From NCBI RefSeq assembly GCF_014529535.1, contig NW_023503376.1, positions 5,591,716-5,655,715 of the forward strand: a DNA stretch of 64,000 nt, written 5' to 3'. How positions within the stretch are numbered: the stretch's first letter is position 1; the number at the start of each line of letters is the position of its first letter. This document shows positions 1 to 12,100 of the stretch, one piece after another. The translations under genes and the position numbers were made by a program. This stretch comes from Bradysia coprophila (taxonomy: Eukaryota; Arthropoda; Insecta; Diptera; Sciaridae). Under the pieces are notes generated by a model. That model worked only from the letters and a program-made list of their open reading frames with translations, did no database searches and was not told the origin of the DNA.

Positions 1-264
1 AAACGATAGGTGAGCACAAAATTTAATTTTAACTGAACTTCAACGTATGCGCCCAGGCAGAACTTTTAGATAATATTCTATAAGATTGTGCAAATTCTCG
101 TCACTCCCGCAAAAATCAGCGATGTTTTCGAGTCGTTCTTCTGAGATACGAAATGTAACCTGTTGCAGGCAGCAAGCGTATGACCAGTAATATTATTGGG
201 TATATTACTACCATTGATCAAAGTATTTTTGATCGGTTGATTTCAAATCTTGTACTTCAATTTT

Positions 265-1233
265 TAGCCTCGTACGAAGTACTGGGGGCTTATAAGATTA
301 ATATGCCGTTTGTAACACGTCGGATTGGAAGCAGACAGTAAGGGCAAAGCATTTGGTTATGACGAATCCGCAATAAAAAAAATGTCCGTCCGTCCGTCCG
401 TCTGTGACCCCTATAGCTTGAGTAAATTACAACCTTTTTTCAAAATTCTTTTTTTCCCCGATTGGTATCGACAAAAGTAAGGTCAAGTTCGAAAATGGGC
501 ATGGTAGGGTCGGCCCTTCCAGAGCTAGGGCCCTATAGGTGTTTTTCAGTCTTTCGACGATATCTACCGAAATACGCATGCAATAGCTGCTTGTGATACA
601 TCAAATGAAAGGTATTGACGAGTAGAACAAAGTTGCTGAACATTGTTTTTGGGTAAGATGCAACGTGGGCTTGTTGGGAGGGCTTATAGGTCGTTACTCG
701 GCCCTAAGTGTTTTTTCCACATAAATCGAATAAATCTCATCCGATTTTGCTAGTTTTTGTTTCATTTGAGAGATAATTGAATTCCGAATAGAATGATGGC
801 AAAAAAAGTTTCAAATTTGGGCCCTTGCACTAAGGCCGCTACTCGGCCCTAAGTGTTTTTTGCACATAAATTGAGAAAATCTCAACCGATTTTGCTTGTT
901 TTTGTTTCATTTGAGAGGTAATTGAATACCCAATGGAAAGTTGGCAAAAAATTTTGGGTTTCTAAAATAATGTCGTAAATTGTTGGTTTTATTTGAGAGG
1001 TACTTCGTACGGGCTTTCGTAATTGCGCTATGCGCAATTTTAAAAATGGACACTTTCAGTAAATTTGACCATGCCCAACTTGACTTGCATTTTGGTAACA
1101 TTCGCATTAGAGGGTTGTAGACGTATTGGGGTTCCGGGCGTATTACGGCTACGGACGTATTATGGTTACGGACTAAATAGGATTACGGGTCGTACGGGGC
1201 TAAGTCGCAGCAAACGCTCCGACTGTTCTGATG
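265..1233. mobile_element. GTACGA-type inverted-repeat element, copy 1
   Basis: Non-coding repeat. The left end reads TAGCCTCGTACGAAGTAC and the right part has the complement TCGTACGGGGCTA near 1190-1202, giving a terminal inverted repeat of about 13 bp with one mismatch. A second copy at 2834-3840 shares both ends and the interior, including a GTCC/GTCT-rich run near 385-405 and repeated blocks around CTACTCGGCCCTAAGTG. The last shared bases run past the inverted repeat to GTTCTGATG, so the exact right border is uncertain. No transposase is present, so it would be non-autonomous. Confidence 0.6.
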
Positions 1234-1664
1234 CCTTGTTTTAACATGCATTTCACTATGTAAAGGCCCATGCCCGCCCATATTACCCAGAGTTTATCAT
1301 TATTTTTGTCGTCGTTATCGATAACAGATGAATAGCTGCATGTGAAAGGTCAAAAATCAAAACCATTTGTTTGTGTGAAGTGACAGAAGACCCATAAGAC
1401 CGACTTGCTGACAGCGTCAATAATCGACGGTACTGTGAGGTAGTGCTCAAATCCACAATCTATATCACTTACAGCATTTTCTTGATGGATTATGCCGGTG
1501 GTGTTTCTCATTAATCATTGTCGGTCAAGTATTTCGTATATCAAAGAACATTTTATAAGCGCTTATACAAAAATGCTGGCACTAACCATTTGAACGAATA
1601 CCGCTGTCTATTTTCCTGTAGCACCACTAGGTTTTGACCACATACATACATCTGCAACGCCTGA

Positions 1665-1751
1665 TCAGGTGTTTCTTGTTGGACATTGTCCAGTTGCAGC
1701 AAAGCTGACTGACACAGTCAGAAGTACAGCGAACAACCAGAAGTATTTCAT
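1665..1751 (-). pseudogene. Broken copy of the small secreted Cys-rich peptide gene
   Basis: The minus-strand ATG at 1749-1751 opens a signal peptide closely matching the intact genes at 7077-7265 and 23934-24125 (MK.FWL.AVLLTVSVSFAA), followed by the QCPTR start of the mature part. A TGA at 1665-1667 then stops it after 28 residues. Further down to about 1570, scattered bases still resemble the family in shifted frames, so both a stop and indels separate it from the intact copies. The upstream flank is also partly shared. I read it as a decayed paralogue; a short secreted remnant or an unseen intron are less likely. Confidence 0.6.
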
Positions 1752-1802
1752 TTTAAACTGTATGCGTTATACTGTTCTGTTCTGGTGTTTACACGTTGAT
1801 GT

Positions 1803-1980
1803 TAATTGCGGCTTGCCAACTTTCGGCACCCTGGACTTTACTTAAATCGTCGAGGAATGCCTCCAAATAAATTTCTAAAAATCCAAAACGGAATTCTAGA
1901 TTTTTAGAGATTTATTTGGAGGCATTCCACGACTATTTAAGTAAAGTCCAGGTTGCCGAAAGTTGACAAGCCGCAATTTA
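1803..1980. repeat. Foldback element of about 178 bp (MITE-like)
   Basis: The left arm (TTGCGGCTTGCCAACTTTCG...) is repeated as its complement on the right (...AAGTTGACAAGCCGCAA), with a centre near 1890 (CTAAAAATC / GATTTTTAG). Arms are roughly 85 bp with few mismatches. It sits just upstream of the broken peptide gene. No coding potential was seen. Confidence 0.7.
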
Positions 1981-2833
1981 CTTTAACGTGTTTTAAGACG
2001 ATTTGTGATAGATCGCTTGATATTTATATCTAATTCACAAATATTAATACAGATTTGATAAAATTTAAGATAGACACAAAGCATATGAACAAAGAGAAGG
2101 TATGCAAGACCTCATCGGATCACAAAAAATACGGGGCCCAATATTTGGATTATTTTCCCATGCCGTCGATACATATAAATATTGACAACATGTTGTTCGT
2201 ATGTGATATACTGTAAATTCACCACAAACTCACCTCAAACTATGGTTCCGTGTCTTTTTTTGTGGATTTGCATTACCTTCAATTGTTTACATACCTTCGA
2301 TGCATTTTTGCTGAATAGTCTCTGTTACAACAGCCACTGTCTTTAAGTATGTCCGGTACAAACGTAAATAAAGATTCCATACACTCCATATTGCTCAATT
2401 CAATTACTTTCCCCCAATCATTAAGAAATTGAAGTTCTAATGCATTTTGCAACAATTCGTAACTATCTTGGTTTAAGAATTTGATTTTCTTTTCTTTTTC
2501 AAATAAAACACAGTTGAGTCAACAGGAGCTTTTATTTTTATTTTTGACTCGCTGAAGCTGTAGGTGTAATATGTAAATTATTGTTATCACGTCGTGTTAT
2601 TGCTTGGTACATTTCCATGACATTTTATTACCGCAAATAAGTATTTTGCTCTTGAGGTAATAATAAGTCGCGATGCTCCCAGTTAACAAGTTACGCTCAC
2701 AAGGGACCAATTGAAAATTAGAGAATCTATAAAAGGCATGTCTCAAAGATAACCCATAACTTCCCACTTAAATGCAACTTTGTGAGGCAAACAGTATCAC
2801 CGCTTTACAGTGCTCGGAATTTTATAAACTTTT

Positions 2834-3840
2834 TAGCCCCGTACGAAGTACAAAGGGGCTTATAGGATTACGATGCCGTGTGTAATTGATGGAATTCGAA
2901 GCAGACGGTAAGGGCAAAGTGTTTGCCTATGTTCATAGATAACGAATCCGCAATAAAAATTTTGTCTGTCCGTCTGTCCGTCTGTCCGTCTGTCACGTCG
3001 ATATCTTGAGTAAATCAAATCCGATTTCAAAAATTTTTTTCCCTGAAAGATAGTCAAAATAGTGAGGCTAAGTTCGAAGATGGGCATATTTGGGTCGGCC
3101 CTTCGTGAGTTAGGGCCGCCTAAGTGCTTTAAGGTCTTTTGGGGATATTTACGGCAAAAAAACGATGGAAATGCAAATGAAACGGCAAAAGATAGGTATT
3201 GTCGATCCCGATCCAGGAAAAAAAAAGTTTATTAAAATCGGGTGAATGGACCGTGAGTTAGGGCCCTAGAAGTGAAAGGCTACTCGGCCCTAAGTGTATT
3301 TTGCATATAGATCGAGTAAATATCATCCAATTTTGCTAGTTTTTGTCTTATATGAAAGGTAATTGAACACCGAATAGAATGAGGTGAGAAAAATGTTTGA
3401 AATTTGGGTCCTTGGACTGAGGCCGCTACTCGGCCCTAAGTGTATTTTGCATATAACTCGAGTAAATTTCATCCGATTTTCCTAATTTTTGTTTCATTTG
3501 GAAGGTAATCGAAGGCCGAATAGAATACTGTTGGAAAAAAAATAAATTTGGGTCGTTGGACTAAGGCCGTAACTTGGCCTTAGGCCTCTCAATAAATTAA
3601 AATTTTAGGTCAACTTGAAATTTGTGTTACATTTGAAAGGAACGTCGTACGGGGCTTCGTAATTGCGCTATGCGCAATTTCTAAGATGTACACATTTCAT
3701 AATAATTTGACTTCAACTACGTTTACGGGTGCAAAAGGTCTACGGTCAAAGTAGGGTGACAGACGCACTAGGGTCACGTACGCAATAGATATACGGGTTC
3801 GTACGGGGCTCAGTCGCAGCAAACGCTCCGACTGTTCTGA
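2834..3840. mobile_element. GTACGA-type inverted-repeat element, copy 2
   Basis: It starts TAGCCCCGTACGAAGTAC and ends TTCGTACGGGGCTCAGTCGC, matching copy 1 at both termini. A run of alternating GTCCGTCT units lies at about 2968-2992. The interior repeats a block around GGCCGCTACTCGGCCCTAAG. The short reading frames inside are artefacts of the repeat. The two copies differ by many substitutions, so neither looks very recent. Confidence 0.6.
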
Positions 3841-3956
3841 TGGCTCGTTTTTCTCTCTTGGTTGTTATTCTGTTTCTAATTTTGCTTTAGTAACCATTTT
3901 CGGTTAATCTTCAATCTAATTCCACTCAACTCATTTCTGTAGTTATTCTACAAGGA

Positions 3957-4299
3957 GACGAGAGAAACTCGACATGTTTTCTGATTTAGGAGTCGTTGTG
4001 GTTTATAAATGATTCAACACAAAATTTGTTTAGCAAATGAAAATCTAGATTTTCATTTGTTCAACAAAATTCTGTGGAATCACGGCAGAGTAAAATAAAC
4101 CAGGCAGTAGCGGTTCATTTTCGAGACGTCAAATAAGGAATGTAATACACTGTACGAAAATGAACTCAAATGAACACTGACATAAATTGAAAAATTGTCC
4201 ACTCCTGCCTGGTTAACTTTACTCTGCCGTGGTGGAATCAATTACAAACCACAACAACTCTTACATCAGAAAACATGTCGAATTTCACCTTTCTCTCCT
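3957..4299. repeat. Outer inverted-repeat element carrying a nested MITE
   Basis: The outer arms (CGACATGTTTTCTGAT... and ...ATCAGAAAACATGTCG) lie at about 3970-4080 and 4232-4280. The centre is interrupted by a second inverted-repeat element at 4081-4231. The outer sequence includes an internal hairpin (AAATGAAAATCTAGATTTTCATTT) split around 4036-4059. Non-coding. Confidence 0.65.
4081..4231. mobile_element. Nested MITE with 7-bp target duplication
   Basis: A 151-bp element with terminal inverted repeats CACGGCAGAGTAAA and TTTACTCTGCCGTG. The heptamer GTGGAAT occurs directly before it (4074-4080) and directly after it (4232-4238), as expected for a target-site duplication. Removing it restores the continuity of the outer foldback. 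The inner arms also share AACCAGGCAG / CTGCCTGGTT. Confidence 0.75.
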
Positions 4300-5370
4300 T
4301 TTGTAATTCTAAAAATTCTATTCGCTTTTGTTGAAAAGTCTCTCATAAAGTCTAATTCCGTAATGTAATTTCTGTTGGCATTCACAGCCCTTTCGTCATG
4401 TTTTATTGTCTGACTTCTGGTCGGATTTCATCGATTGCATATTCGCTGAGAGACAAAAACAGTTACATTTTCTTATAACATTTCCGTACAAATTACTTGT
4501 CGGGGAGTTTACGTAAAATAAGTCCCATGATAAAATGCCCACCAAAGTTTTGTCAACCAAATTTACGTCAATACGAATTGGTAGACATATAATTCAATGT
4601 AATGCATCATCAAATGTAATTTCGTTTCTGTCGAAACAAAGCTTTAACAGTCATGAGAACATTTTAATTAAATTAATTAAAATTAAATTGTGCAATGATT
4701 GCACTACATTAACGTGTCAAATTAATTTTTGAAAAAAAGAAAAATTATTTGAAGCAAATTCTTGTTACTGTGCTCAAAATATGTATTATGAATATCCATC
4801 ATGGACTTATTTATAATAACCCACTATAACAAGCCAAACATTAGCTGATTTATTAATTCCCCGCTCAAGTTTCAGACACAGAAAAACATAAGACAAAGAA
4901 AATTACAATAAATTCTCATGGCAAAGAAAAAAAATAAAAAATTTTATTCACAAATTCGTATGAATTTATACCTCAATTTATCTTGGCCTCATTTTGGTAA
5001 TGAAAATTAAATTGAGATTATGCCACCTTCAATACACTTATTAGTGAAGTGATTTTGGAATTTAAGAAACAAAAACCAAAAACAGAAATATTGTAGACGA
5101 GAGATCATGATCTTTGTGTGATGAGACGATAAAATATCAGTATTCGTTTTCGCTTTATTAATTCGATAATTAATACCTTCATCAACTGATGCTAATTGTT
5201 ACGTTATGCAATTTCAAAAACGAAATGCAAATGTTGAGTGATTGGAAAATTAAGTCTATGTAGCGTATGTTTAGCTTGGGTACCTTAGAGTAGAGAAGTC
5301 CTGGGTGGTTTAGGTAGTCCTGCAACAATACCGTCTACAGTCCGCAGATCCATGTGCATCGAACAGAAAT
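4300..5370. other. Gene-free AT-rich stretch
   Basis: Only short open frames without a convincing start, splice context or protein resemblance occur here, including a 65-codon plus-strand frame near 4.5 kb rich in Asn and Ile. I see no RNA gene or clear repeat. Confidence 0.5.
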
Positions 5371-5394
5371 GATCGGCTCTAATTGATGAAATTA

Positions 5395-6606
5395 AAAAAA
5401 AACATAGCTAACGCCGACCCGTACGAAACACCTATTCGTATCAAAAGCCTTTAATGTGAAACTCTTCATTTCTCTTACTTCATTTTCTTCTCTGCTGAAA
5501 AACTATTCTCCCTTTAAAATCAGTTACATTATCCACTCTTTGCCTTGTTATCATATACAACTAAATTGCCGGAGGCAATATAGACAGCCCCGTACGAAGT
5601 CAAATTTCATAAATTCCTATTTAAACAGCTATATACCGCTATATTTACCTATATTTCACTGTAAATAAACATTTCACAGAGGAATATGCTATTATATAGC
5701 TCTATATGCCTGTATATAGCTCAATATAGCTGTATATAGGTATATATAGATGTCCATATATGGAATCCCTGAAACCCCTCACACTTAACACATTATTTCC
5801 ATGTTAACAGAAACTCTCTAAGCATCATTTTTCCCACTTTATATCACTTTCAATAAAATCCAATATGGCCGCCGGCAGCCATTTTGTTAGGAAACCGAAA
5901 ATAGTACAGACGCTTTACATTTGTTAATACCTTTCAAACAAAAAAAAAATCATGAAATTCGGTCAAAATGTACTCAAGATATTGACAAAATACTCCACGT
6001 TCACTGTACGGCTGAGTAGCCAGATAAGAGCTCACTCCAAGAGACCTAGCTCATGCTCCGGAGAACCTAATTTCATAAACTTTTTTTTCCCTGATTGGTA
6101 CGGTCAATACCTATCTAATAAAGCTAAAACAGACGAAATATGTTCAAATGTGGCCGACCTACAAGCAAAAACTGCTTGCCGCCCTGTGCCTGTTCCACAC
6201 CAAGGGGTCTAACTCACGAATCGGTCATCCGATTTCCATAATTTTTTTTTTGTCGATCGGTATTGTAAATATCTTTCATTCGATGTATCATTTTCGAGTA
6301 TAGCGTTTAAATGTCCGGAGCACTTATTGGGCCACAGCTCGGGAGGGGTCGATCCAAAATCACTCATCTTCGAACTTAGCCTGTCTTTTGACATTACCAA
6401 ACGGGAAAAAAAAGAATTTTCAAAATCGGATGCGTTTTACTCAAGTTATCGTGCAGACAGACAGACGGACAGACGGACATTTTTTTTTCGCGGATTTGGC
6501 ATCTCTAGACAACCACAATAGGTTTCCCCTTACTCAGGGAGTCCAATTCGACGTGTTACAAACGTATGCGTAAACCTATAAGACCCCAGTACTTCGTACG
6601 GGTCTA
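5395..6606. mobile_element. 1.2 kb inverted-repeat element, copy A
   Basis: Nearly identical to 42280-43506. The ends carry GACCCGTACGAA (5418-5429) and its complement TTCGTACGGGTC (about 6592-6603). The two copies also share AAACATAGCTAACGCC to the left, so the true left border is a little outside the inverted repeat. The interior holds a TATATAGCTATATA-rich block near 5630-5760 and a GACA/GACG run near 6455-6478. The latter is the reverse complement of the GTCC/GTCT module in the elements at 265 and 2834, so all four belong to one superfamily. No transposase. Confidence 0.7.
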
Positions 6607-7035
6607 AAAATCTAGGGGTCTAGCCTTAGGCAGACCGTGTTGTAAATGTGTGGTGATCAAGCTTTTGAAATGAACTTCTCCATACTTTGACTTACTTTCT
6701 TTATGCAACAAGCAGACGACCCTGAATCGTATTCATTATTTTAACGATGTTAAATGCAGATTTCTGATTCTGAAATATCTATCAAAAACACTTCAAATTC
6801 ATTAGGCCAGTGCCCATTGCTACGTGATAAGACGCAGTCGATAATAATAATAATTATGCTCGGAAATAAATGTCGTGTAATTAACTAGCAGAGAATATCT
6901 TGACCAAGCGATGCATCTGAAGTTTCACTTTCTGATCAAATTTCTTGAACAGAACTAAGGATACGTGTGCAGTAAGTAGCATTTTCTTGGCGTTGCTAAG
7001 TAAATCAAAGACAAACTTTATTCACAATTTTGATT

Positions 7036-7041
7036 TTTATT
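7036..7041 (-). terminator. Poly(A) signal AATAAA of the Cys-rich peptide gene
   Basis: TTTATT on the plus strand is AATAAA on the gene strand, 36 bases past the stop codon. The paralogue at 23934-24125 has the same signal at the corresponding place (23886-23891). Confidence 0.5.
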
Positions 7042-7076
7042 AAAACTGAACTCTTCCGGTCGTATGGTCGTATGGT

Positions 7077-7265
7077 TTAACACCAAATACTCTGGCACCA
7101 CATATTTGAACGAGAACCTTTATATACTTTCACGTAGCACCTTTGAGGGTCTGGACACCTACATTCAGCAATGCATGAGCCAGTCTCTCTCGTTGGACAT
7201 TCTACAGCTGCAGCAAAACTGACTGAAACAGTCAGAAGTACAGCAATCAGCCAGAAGATTTTCAT
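7077..7265 (-). CDS. Small secreted cysteine-rich peptide (62 aa)
   Basis: Single-exon frame of 62 residues. Residues 1-20 form a clear signal peptide (MK, a hydrophobic run LIAVLLTVSVSFAAA), so the product should be secreted. The mature part of about 42 residues has seven cysteines and starts ECPTR. A paralogue at 23934-24125 shares the signal, the CPTR start and the C-x-CP-x-PQ-x-CY segment; a broken third copy lies at 1665-1751. A TTTAAG/TAAATAC promoter-like box lies near 7355 and AATAAA follows the stop. The size and cysteine content fit defence or venom-like small peptides in general, but I do not recognise the family and assign no activity. An odd cysteine count means one Cys may be free or pair between chains. 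Confidence 0.7.
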   Translation of the reverse strand: MKIFWLIAVLLTVSVSFAAAVECPTRETGSCIAECRCPDPQRCYVKVYKGSRSNMWCQSIWC

Positions 7266-8217
7266 TTTAAATTGTGCGGAAACGCTATATATTCACTTCA
7301 CTCGTTTTTGAGCTGAATTGCTAAATTGACAATAAACTGTTTCCGTTCTGGTATTTAAGTCGAATTATGACGGAACTTGATATTCAAATTTTGTTATTTT
7401 TTGGCGTGTTTTGCCATTAATAGAATTGGTAGATTAGTCGTGCAATTCAGCAATTCATTATTACTACGATCTGACGCAAAGTTGGTAGAATGTAAGATAG
7501 AGACTCTACATTTTTGTTAAATGTTCTAATGTTCTCTGACATGTCCAGTTACAGCTGAAGTAGAGAATGTAAGAACATACACCATAAATATTCCCTCCTA
7601 TCCTATCCCCTAATGAATTTAAAAATTCAAGGTCTGTCTGCATTTTGTAACTCTCCTGGCCTAAAAATTTAATTTTTCCTTTATCTAAAATAACAAAACA
7701 GTTGAGTCAACAAAAACTTTTATTTTTGTCTCCCCGAACTTGTAGGTGTAATATTTCAATTGCTCACATCGTTTTTTTAACGATTGGTACTTGGTACATT
7801 TGCATGATATCCAGAAGTAGTTTGTTACCAAAAATAAACATTTTGCAGTTTAGGAAATAATTAGTCGTCATGCTTCCAATTTTAAACCCGGTAAGACTTC
7901 GTTATGTGGTCCCTTAGATAGTAAAATGCATGATAAAAAAAATTGAAGTACAAGATTTGAAGTCAACGGATTAAAAGTACTTTGATCGCTGGAAGTAATA
8001 GACCCGATAATAATACTGTAAATTATGCTTGCCGCTTGTAAGAGCCAAATCACAAAGATATGAGTTCACCTTATGCTTGCGTTGTGCTGAAGATAAATTG
8101 GATATGTTAGTCCAGCCCCATTGTGTCAGAAAAAGTCGGCTCGCTCACTTTAAGTTTTTCGATTTTTTTCTTAATCTCATGTGAAGAACTGTGGAACTAA
8201 ATTTTTTCTGGAAAATG

Positions 8218-8657
8218 TGAGTGACTTCTGAAATGCTAAACTTCAAAAATGCTAGAAATAGTGTAAAAATAATGTAACAATCATGTTAATTGATGTTAAT
8301 TCCAAGTAAAGTCAATTGAAAACTAATGTTCGTTAGGTAAAAGTGGTGAATGAATGATGGTAAATCATGCGAAATTATGGACACATAATGTATCAATTGG
8401 AAAAGTTATGCGTTTATGCTGTGCGTTGACTACATTATTTGTCCAGCATACCACATGATCCTAACTTTATTTTTTAGCGTTTTTACATAACTTACAGGCA
8501 AATACCACTTCTTACGTTCAGTACAAGTTATGCCGAAATCATGCGAAATTATGGACACATAATGTATCAATTGGAAAAGTTATGTGTTAATTCTGCATGT
8601 TCACGACATTATTTGTCTAGCAGTTCACATGATCCTGACGTTATTTATCCAGCGTCC
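8218..8657 (+). repeat. Left arm of a 0.43 kb inverted duplication
   Basis: This segment reappears as its reverse complement at about 23213-23645 with only scattered differences. Inside the arm a block of about 45 bp (CATGCGAAATTATGGACACA...) occurs twice, at about 8367 and 8539, and both are kept in the other arm. The plus-strand frame starting at 8541 is a by-product of the repeat. Confidence 0.8.
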
Positions 8658-8788
8658 TTACGGAGGGGGAAACTACGCGATTTAATACTGGGACACGTGC
8701 TATTTGCTATTGGTGGCCAGTACGTTAATATATACGCCAAGAGATAACAAAAGCAGGTGGGACAGAGTGTGATCCCGTAGTTTCCCCG
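8657..8788. mobile_element. Small insertion with inverted ends GGGGAAACTAC
   Basis: Compared with the other arm (near 23205), the homologous sequence breaks at CCAGCG and resumes after about 130 bp. The extra DNA has GGGGAAACTACG near its left end and CGTAGTTTCCCC near its right end, so it looks like a MITE inserted in one arm only. Exact borders and target duplication are unclear. Confidence 0.55.
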
Positions 8789-9107
8789 TCGGTTTTTACA
8801 TAACTTACAAGAAAATCATTTCAACAATTGGAAAGGAAGAAAGAGATGATTTGGAAGTTATATACCGAGCCAAAGGCGTGGTACATAATTCAAATTGTCA
8901 AAATAAATATTTATCTGCCGAGTACAGATATATCGAGGTAAAAAAAAATGCCCTAGAGGGTTTGTGGCTGTTTCGAGAGCTGTGAAAACTTATACGAAAA
9001 TATTAGGCAAACTCAAACAAGAAATAGAACAAAAAGCATATATTCAGTTTTATAAGGCAGACGTGATCAATCTAAGAATCGAAATCAATATTTATAAAAA
9101 TATCGAA

Positions 9108-12100
9108 CTATTGCTTTCGCTTTTTGCTAATTTTCTCGTTACAATTCGACTTTCGTTTAGTCGCCGCTCGCGGAAACTTGGCTCGGAAATTAGACACCAC
9201 ATCGAAATCGTTCGCAATTATCGTTTCATCGAAATCATCATCGTCATAATCATCAACAACATTCATACCTGAATCATCCACCCCAATAGGAATTCTTTCT
9301 TTAAAATACGACTCCATATTTTCGTTGAATGTAACATTTTTCAAGAAACTCTTAACGTCTTTGGTTTGTTCGAATTTGGCAGTAGCTCTTTCAATTTTTT
9401 TGTTTAATTCGGTCAATTTTGGCTCTTTTTCTTTTATCATGTAACCTTTTTCAACTTTCTTCAATTCATCACTTTTGTTCATTTCAACCATTCGCAGGTT
9501 TTCTATCAATAACCAAATGTGCGGATGTGAAGCCTTTAAAATGGAATTGATTGTTTTGTTCAGTGACTCTGCGAAGTTATTCGTTCGATCTTTCAATCCA
9601 TACACCGATATATTGGCAGGAGCCCATTGTCTCAACCAATACTCTGCAAATCGGTTCCATCTTATCGATTTTTTGAAGTTTTTCGATATAGTTTCAAATC
9701 CAATCGAAACATACTCGTTTGGCAGCAGAGCCAATACGGAAACTTGCTGCCGCACATTATCAAATTTTTCATCGTTCTTCAATCCGAATCTCTTAAACGC
9801 TTTCACTATCGCCTGTAAAGTTGTATAAAATAGCATTCAAAACTATTTGAAAATAATAAAAAAAAATTGATACAGTCTGGGAATTATAAGAAGTAGCATT
9901 CACAATCCAATCGACGCTATTCATTGCACATGCATTACCGACGTTCCGACATTTACGTATGTGTATGTATTGTAACATGTAAATCGCATGTGGAATGAAT
10001 AACGTCGATTGGATTGTAATTGTTGACAATGTAACTTCTTAAAATTCTTTCACCGTAACAGTTTTGATATTTTATGTTAATGAGCTGCTGCTGCTGCAAA
10101 AAAAAGCAACAGCAAATTTTCAAAAATTGCTCTTTTGTACGAGTTTAACGAGCTATCACATTCGGTGCACAAGTACCCGAGCCTTCAAATGTAAGCAGAG
10201 CCGTAGCTAGACTACAATACGTTTGTTTTTAGGTAATAATTTGATTTAAGCACAATGGGCCCGAAGGTGGCCTCCGTACATGATCTGCCAAAAACGGCAG
10301 AACAACTATCTTAATAAAAGAAATAAATATGTAATTAGGTAGCTAGTTATGCAGCTAGTTAGGTCCTACGGAAAAGTAGAATCCAGCAACTCCAAAACAT
10401 TTGTATTTTTTTTTTTGGATAATATGTCAAAGACGTTATGCTTCATTTCCTCTTAAGCCATTTACGCTCCGTTTGCACTCCGTTTACGTTTTAAGCAATA
10501 AAAAAGGAGCGTAAACGGAGTAAAAGGAAATTAAGCATTATTCTAAGACATTCAATAAACAAAATGGGGATATAGGCACACTTGAATTTCTCATTTGTAT
10601 GTACATTTTTGCTTAAAAATCGCACCGATAATACAAGTCCTATAGCCTGTATTGCCCTGTAAGAGTGAGAAAGGTTTTCATACTCGGGATAAAAATTTTC
10701 TTTTACTAAAAATAGTACCATAATGATGCTTCCAAATAAATTATTTAAAAAAAAACACTTAAAGGGTAAATGTGACGCCAGTTCTTGTATCTTTACTTGG
10801 AAAATAACTGACCAATGTATTCTCTGTCTGAACTGAAAAGTTTTGTAAAATTTTCTTCCAAAAAATTTGAGTTCTAACTGGCGAAGTAGACAAAACCATT
10901 TAAATATTAAAAAATAAATCCGAATCATCTTCCATTTTGTGACATGACGCATCTTTTAATGAGAAAATTTTCTAAATTTCAATTCATGTGACTACGACTT
11001 GCGTGAAAGTAATAGACCCGATAATAATACTCGTATTATGCTTGCCGTCTGCAAAAGGTTAACATTTTATTGCTGGACGTACTTATACGTGTTAGACGAT
11101 GTATACTACACACTAAGGAGCGCAAGTTATATGGGATCGGTATACGGAAGTTACATCTCAGCGTCTTCTTTGATGTTCCCTTTCATACAACTAAAATGTT
11201 TTTGTGCTTACCTGGACGTAATGAAAGTAACATCCAGCAAGTCTTGCGGATGGAAATACGATACGAATGGCTTTTCGAGTTGCAGCTTCGTAGTCCGACA
11301 TGCAACATTCGACATTTACAGAGGGAAACATTGCCTTAAGTTTTGTCAAAATCAGTTCATACGAACTGGTATCACGCTTTGTCATTAAAATGTACGCCAG
11401 TGGGTATGATTTGTCTTGGATGATGACACTAATTATGTAGAGCTGCCTAAATTTGATGTGAAGTGGCAAAGCCTAAGTTAAAGTTGAATTAGTAATCGAA
11501 GTACGCCTTTGTTTGAAAAAAGGTCACCTTAAAGGTTCCATCCATTAGAAGTTTTATATTTTTCTCTTTTCGAATCGCTTCTAAGACTGTATCAGATATA
11601 AATACAACATTTGCGCCAGTGGAATTGCGCCACACACCATGATAAAACAATGTTCTTCGCTCGTCATACATGTAGTGTGGGCTGTACTTCGGATCATTAA
11701 TTAGTGCCTCGAATTCTTCTATTGTGTTAGCAAGCAATGGGATGTGCTTCTTTTGTTTTCTATGCAAAAAGCTATCAAATCGTTCCCGTTCAGGAATGTG
11801 GTCCATATTCACATGTCCTCTTAATGCTTTTTTCGCTTCGTTATAGACCTCTTGCCCTTTTTTAAATGGACTTTCGCATTGAATTTCTTCAAGCTTTTTG
11901 CTGAATTTCACCTTATCTAAGCTTGATATCTTCGGATCGTGGCTATGTTGCTGCATCAGAACACATTCATCTAAATTTTTGCCTCTGCAAACAACCCGGG
12001 CTTTGCAATTTTCCAGTTTTTTATTTTTGCAACGGAAGTAGTAAGTAGTATCAGATGAATTCGATTTTGAATAGACGAATCCTTTGTCATCAAAGAAGTT

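Noticed and set aside
968-1020. CRISPR-like or tRNA-like signals in the repeat zones
   Set aside because: No regular repeat-spacer structure and no cloverleaf could be drawn; the repeats are transposon ends.
5456-6521. Several 60-86 codon frames duplicated at 42335-43473
   Set aside because: They lie wholly within the two copies of a non-coding inverted-repeat element.
10491-10952. 153-codon minus-strand open frame in the transposase intron
   Set aside because: Composition is Phe/Leu/Lys-rich as expected from AT-rich DNA, it begins in a hairpin repeat, and no family, signal peptide or splice partner is evident.
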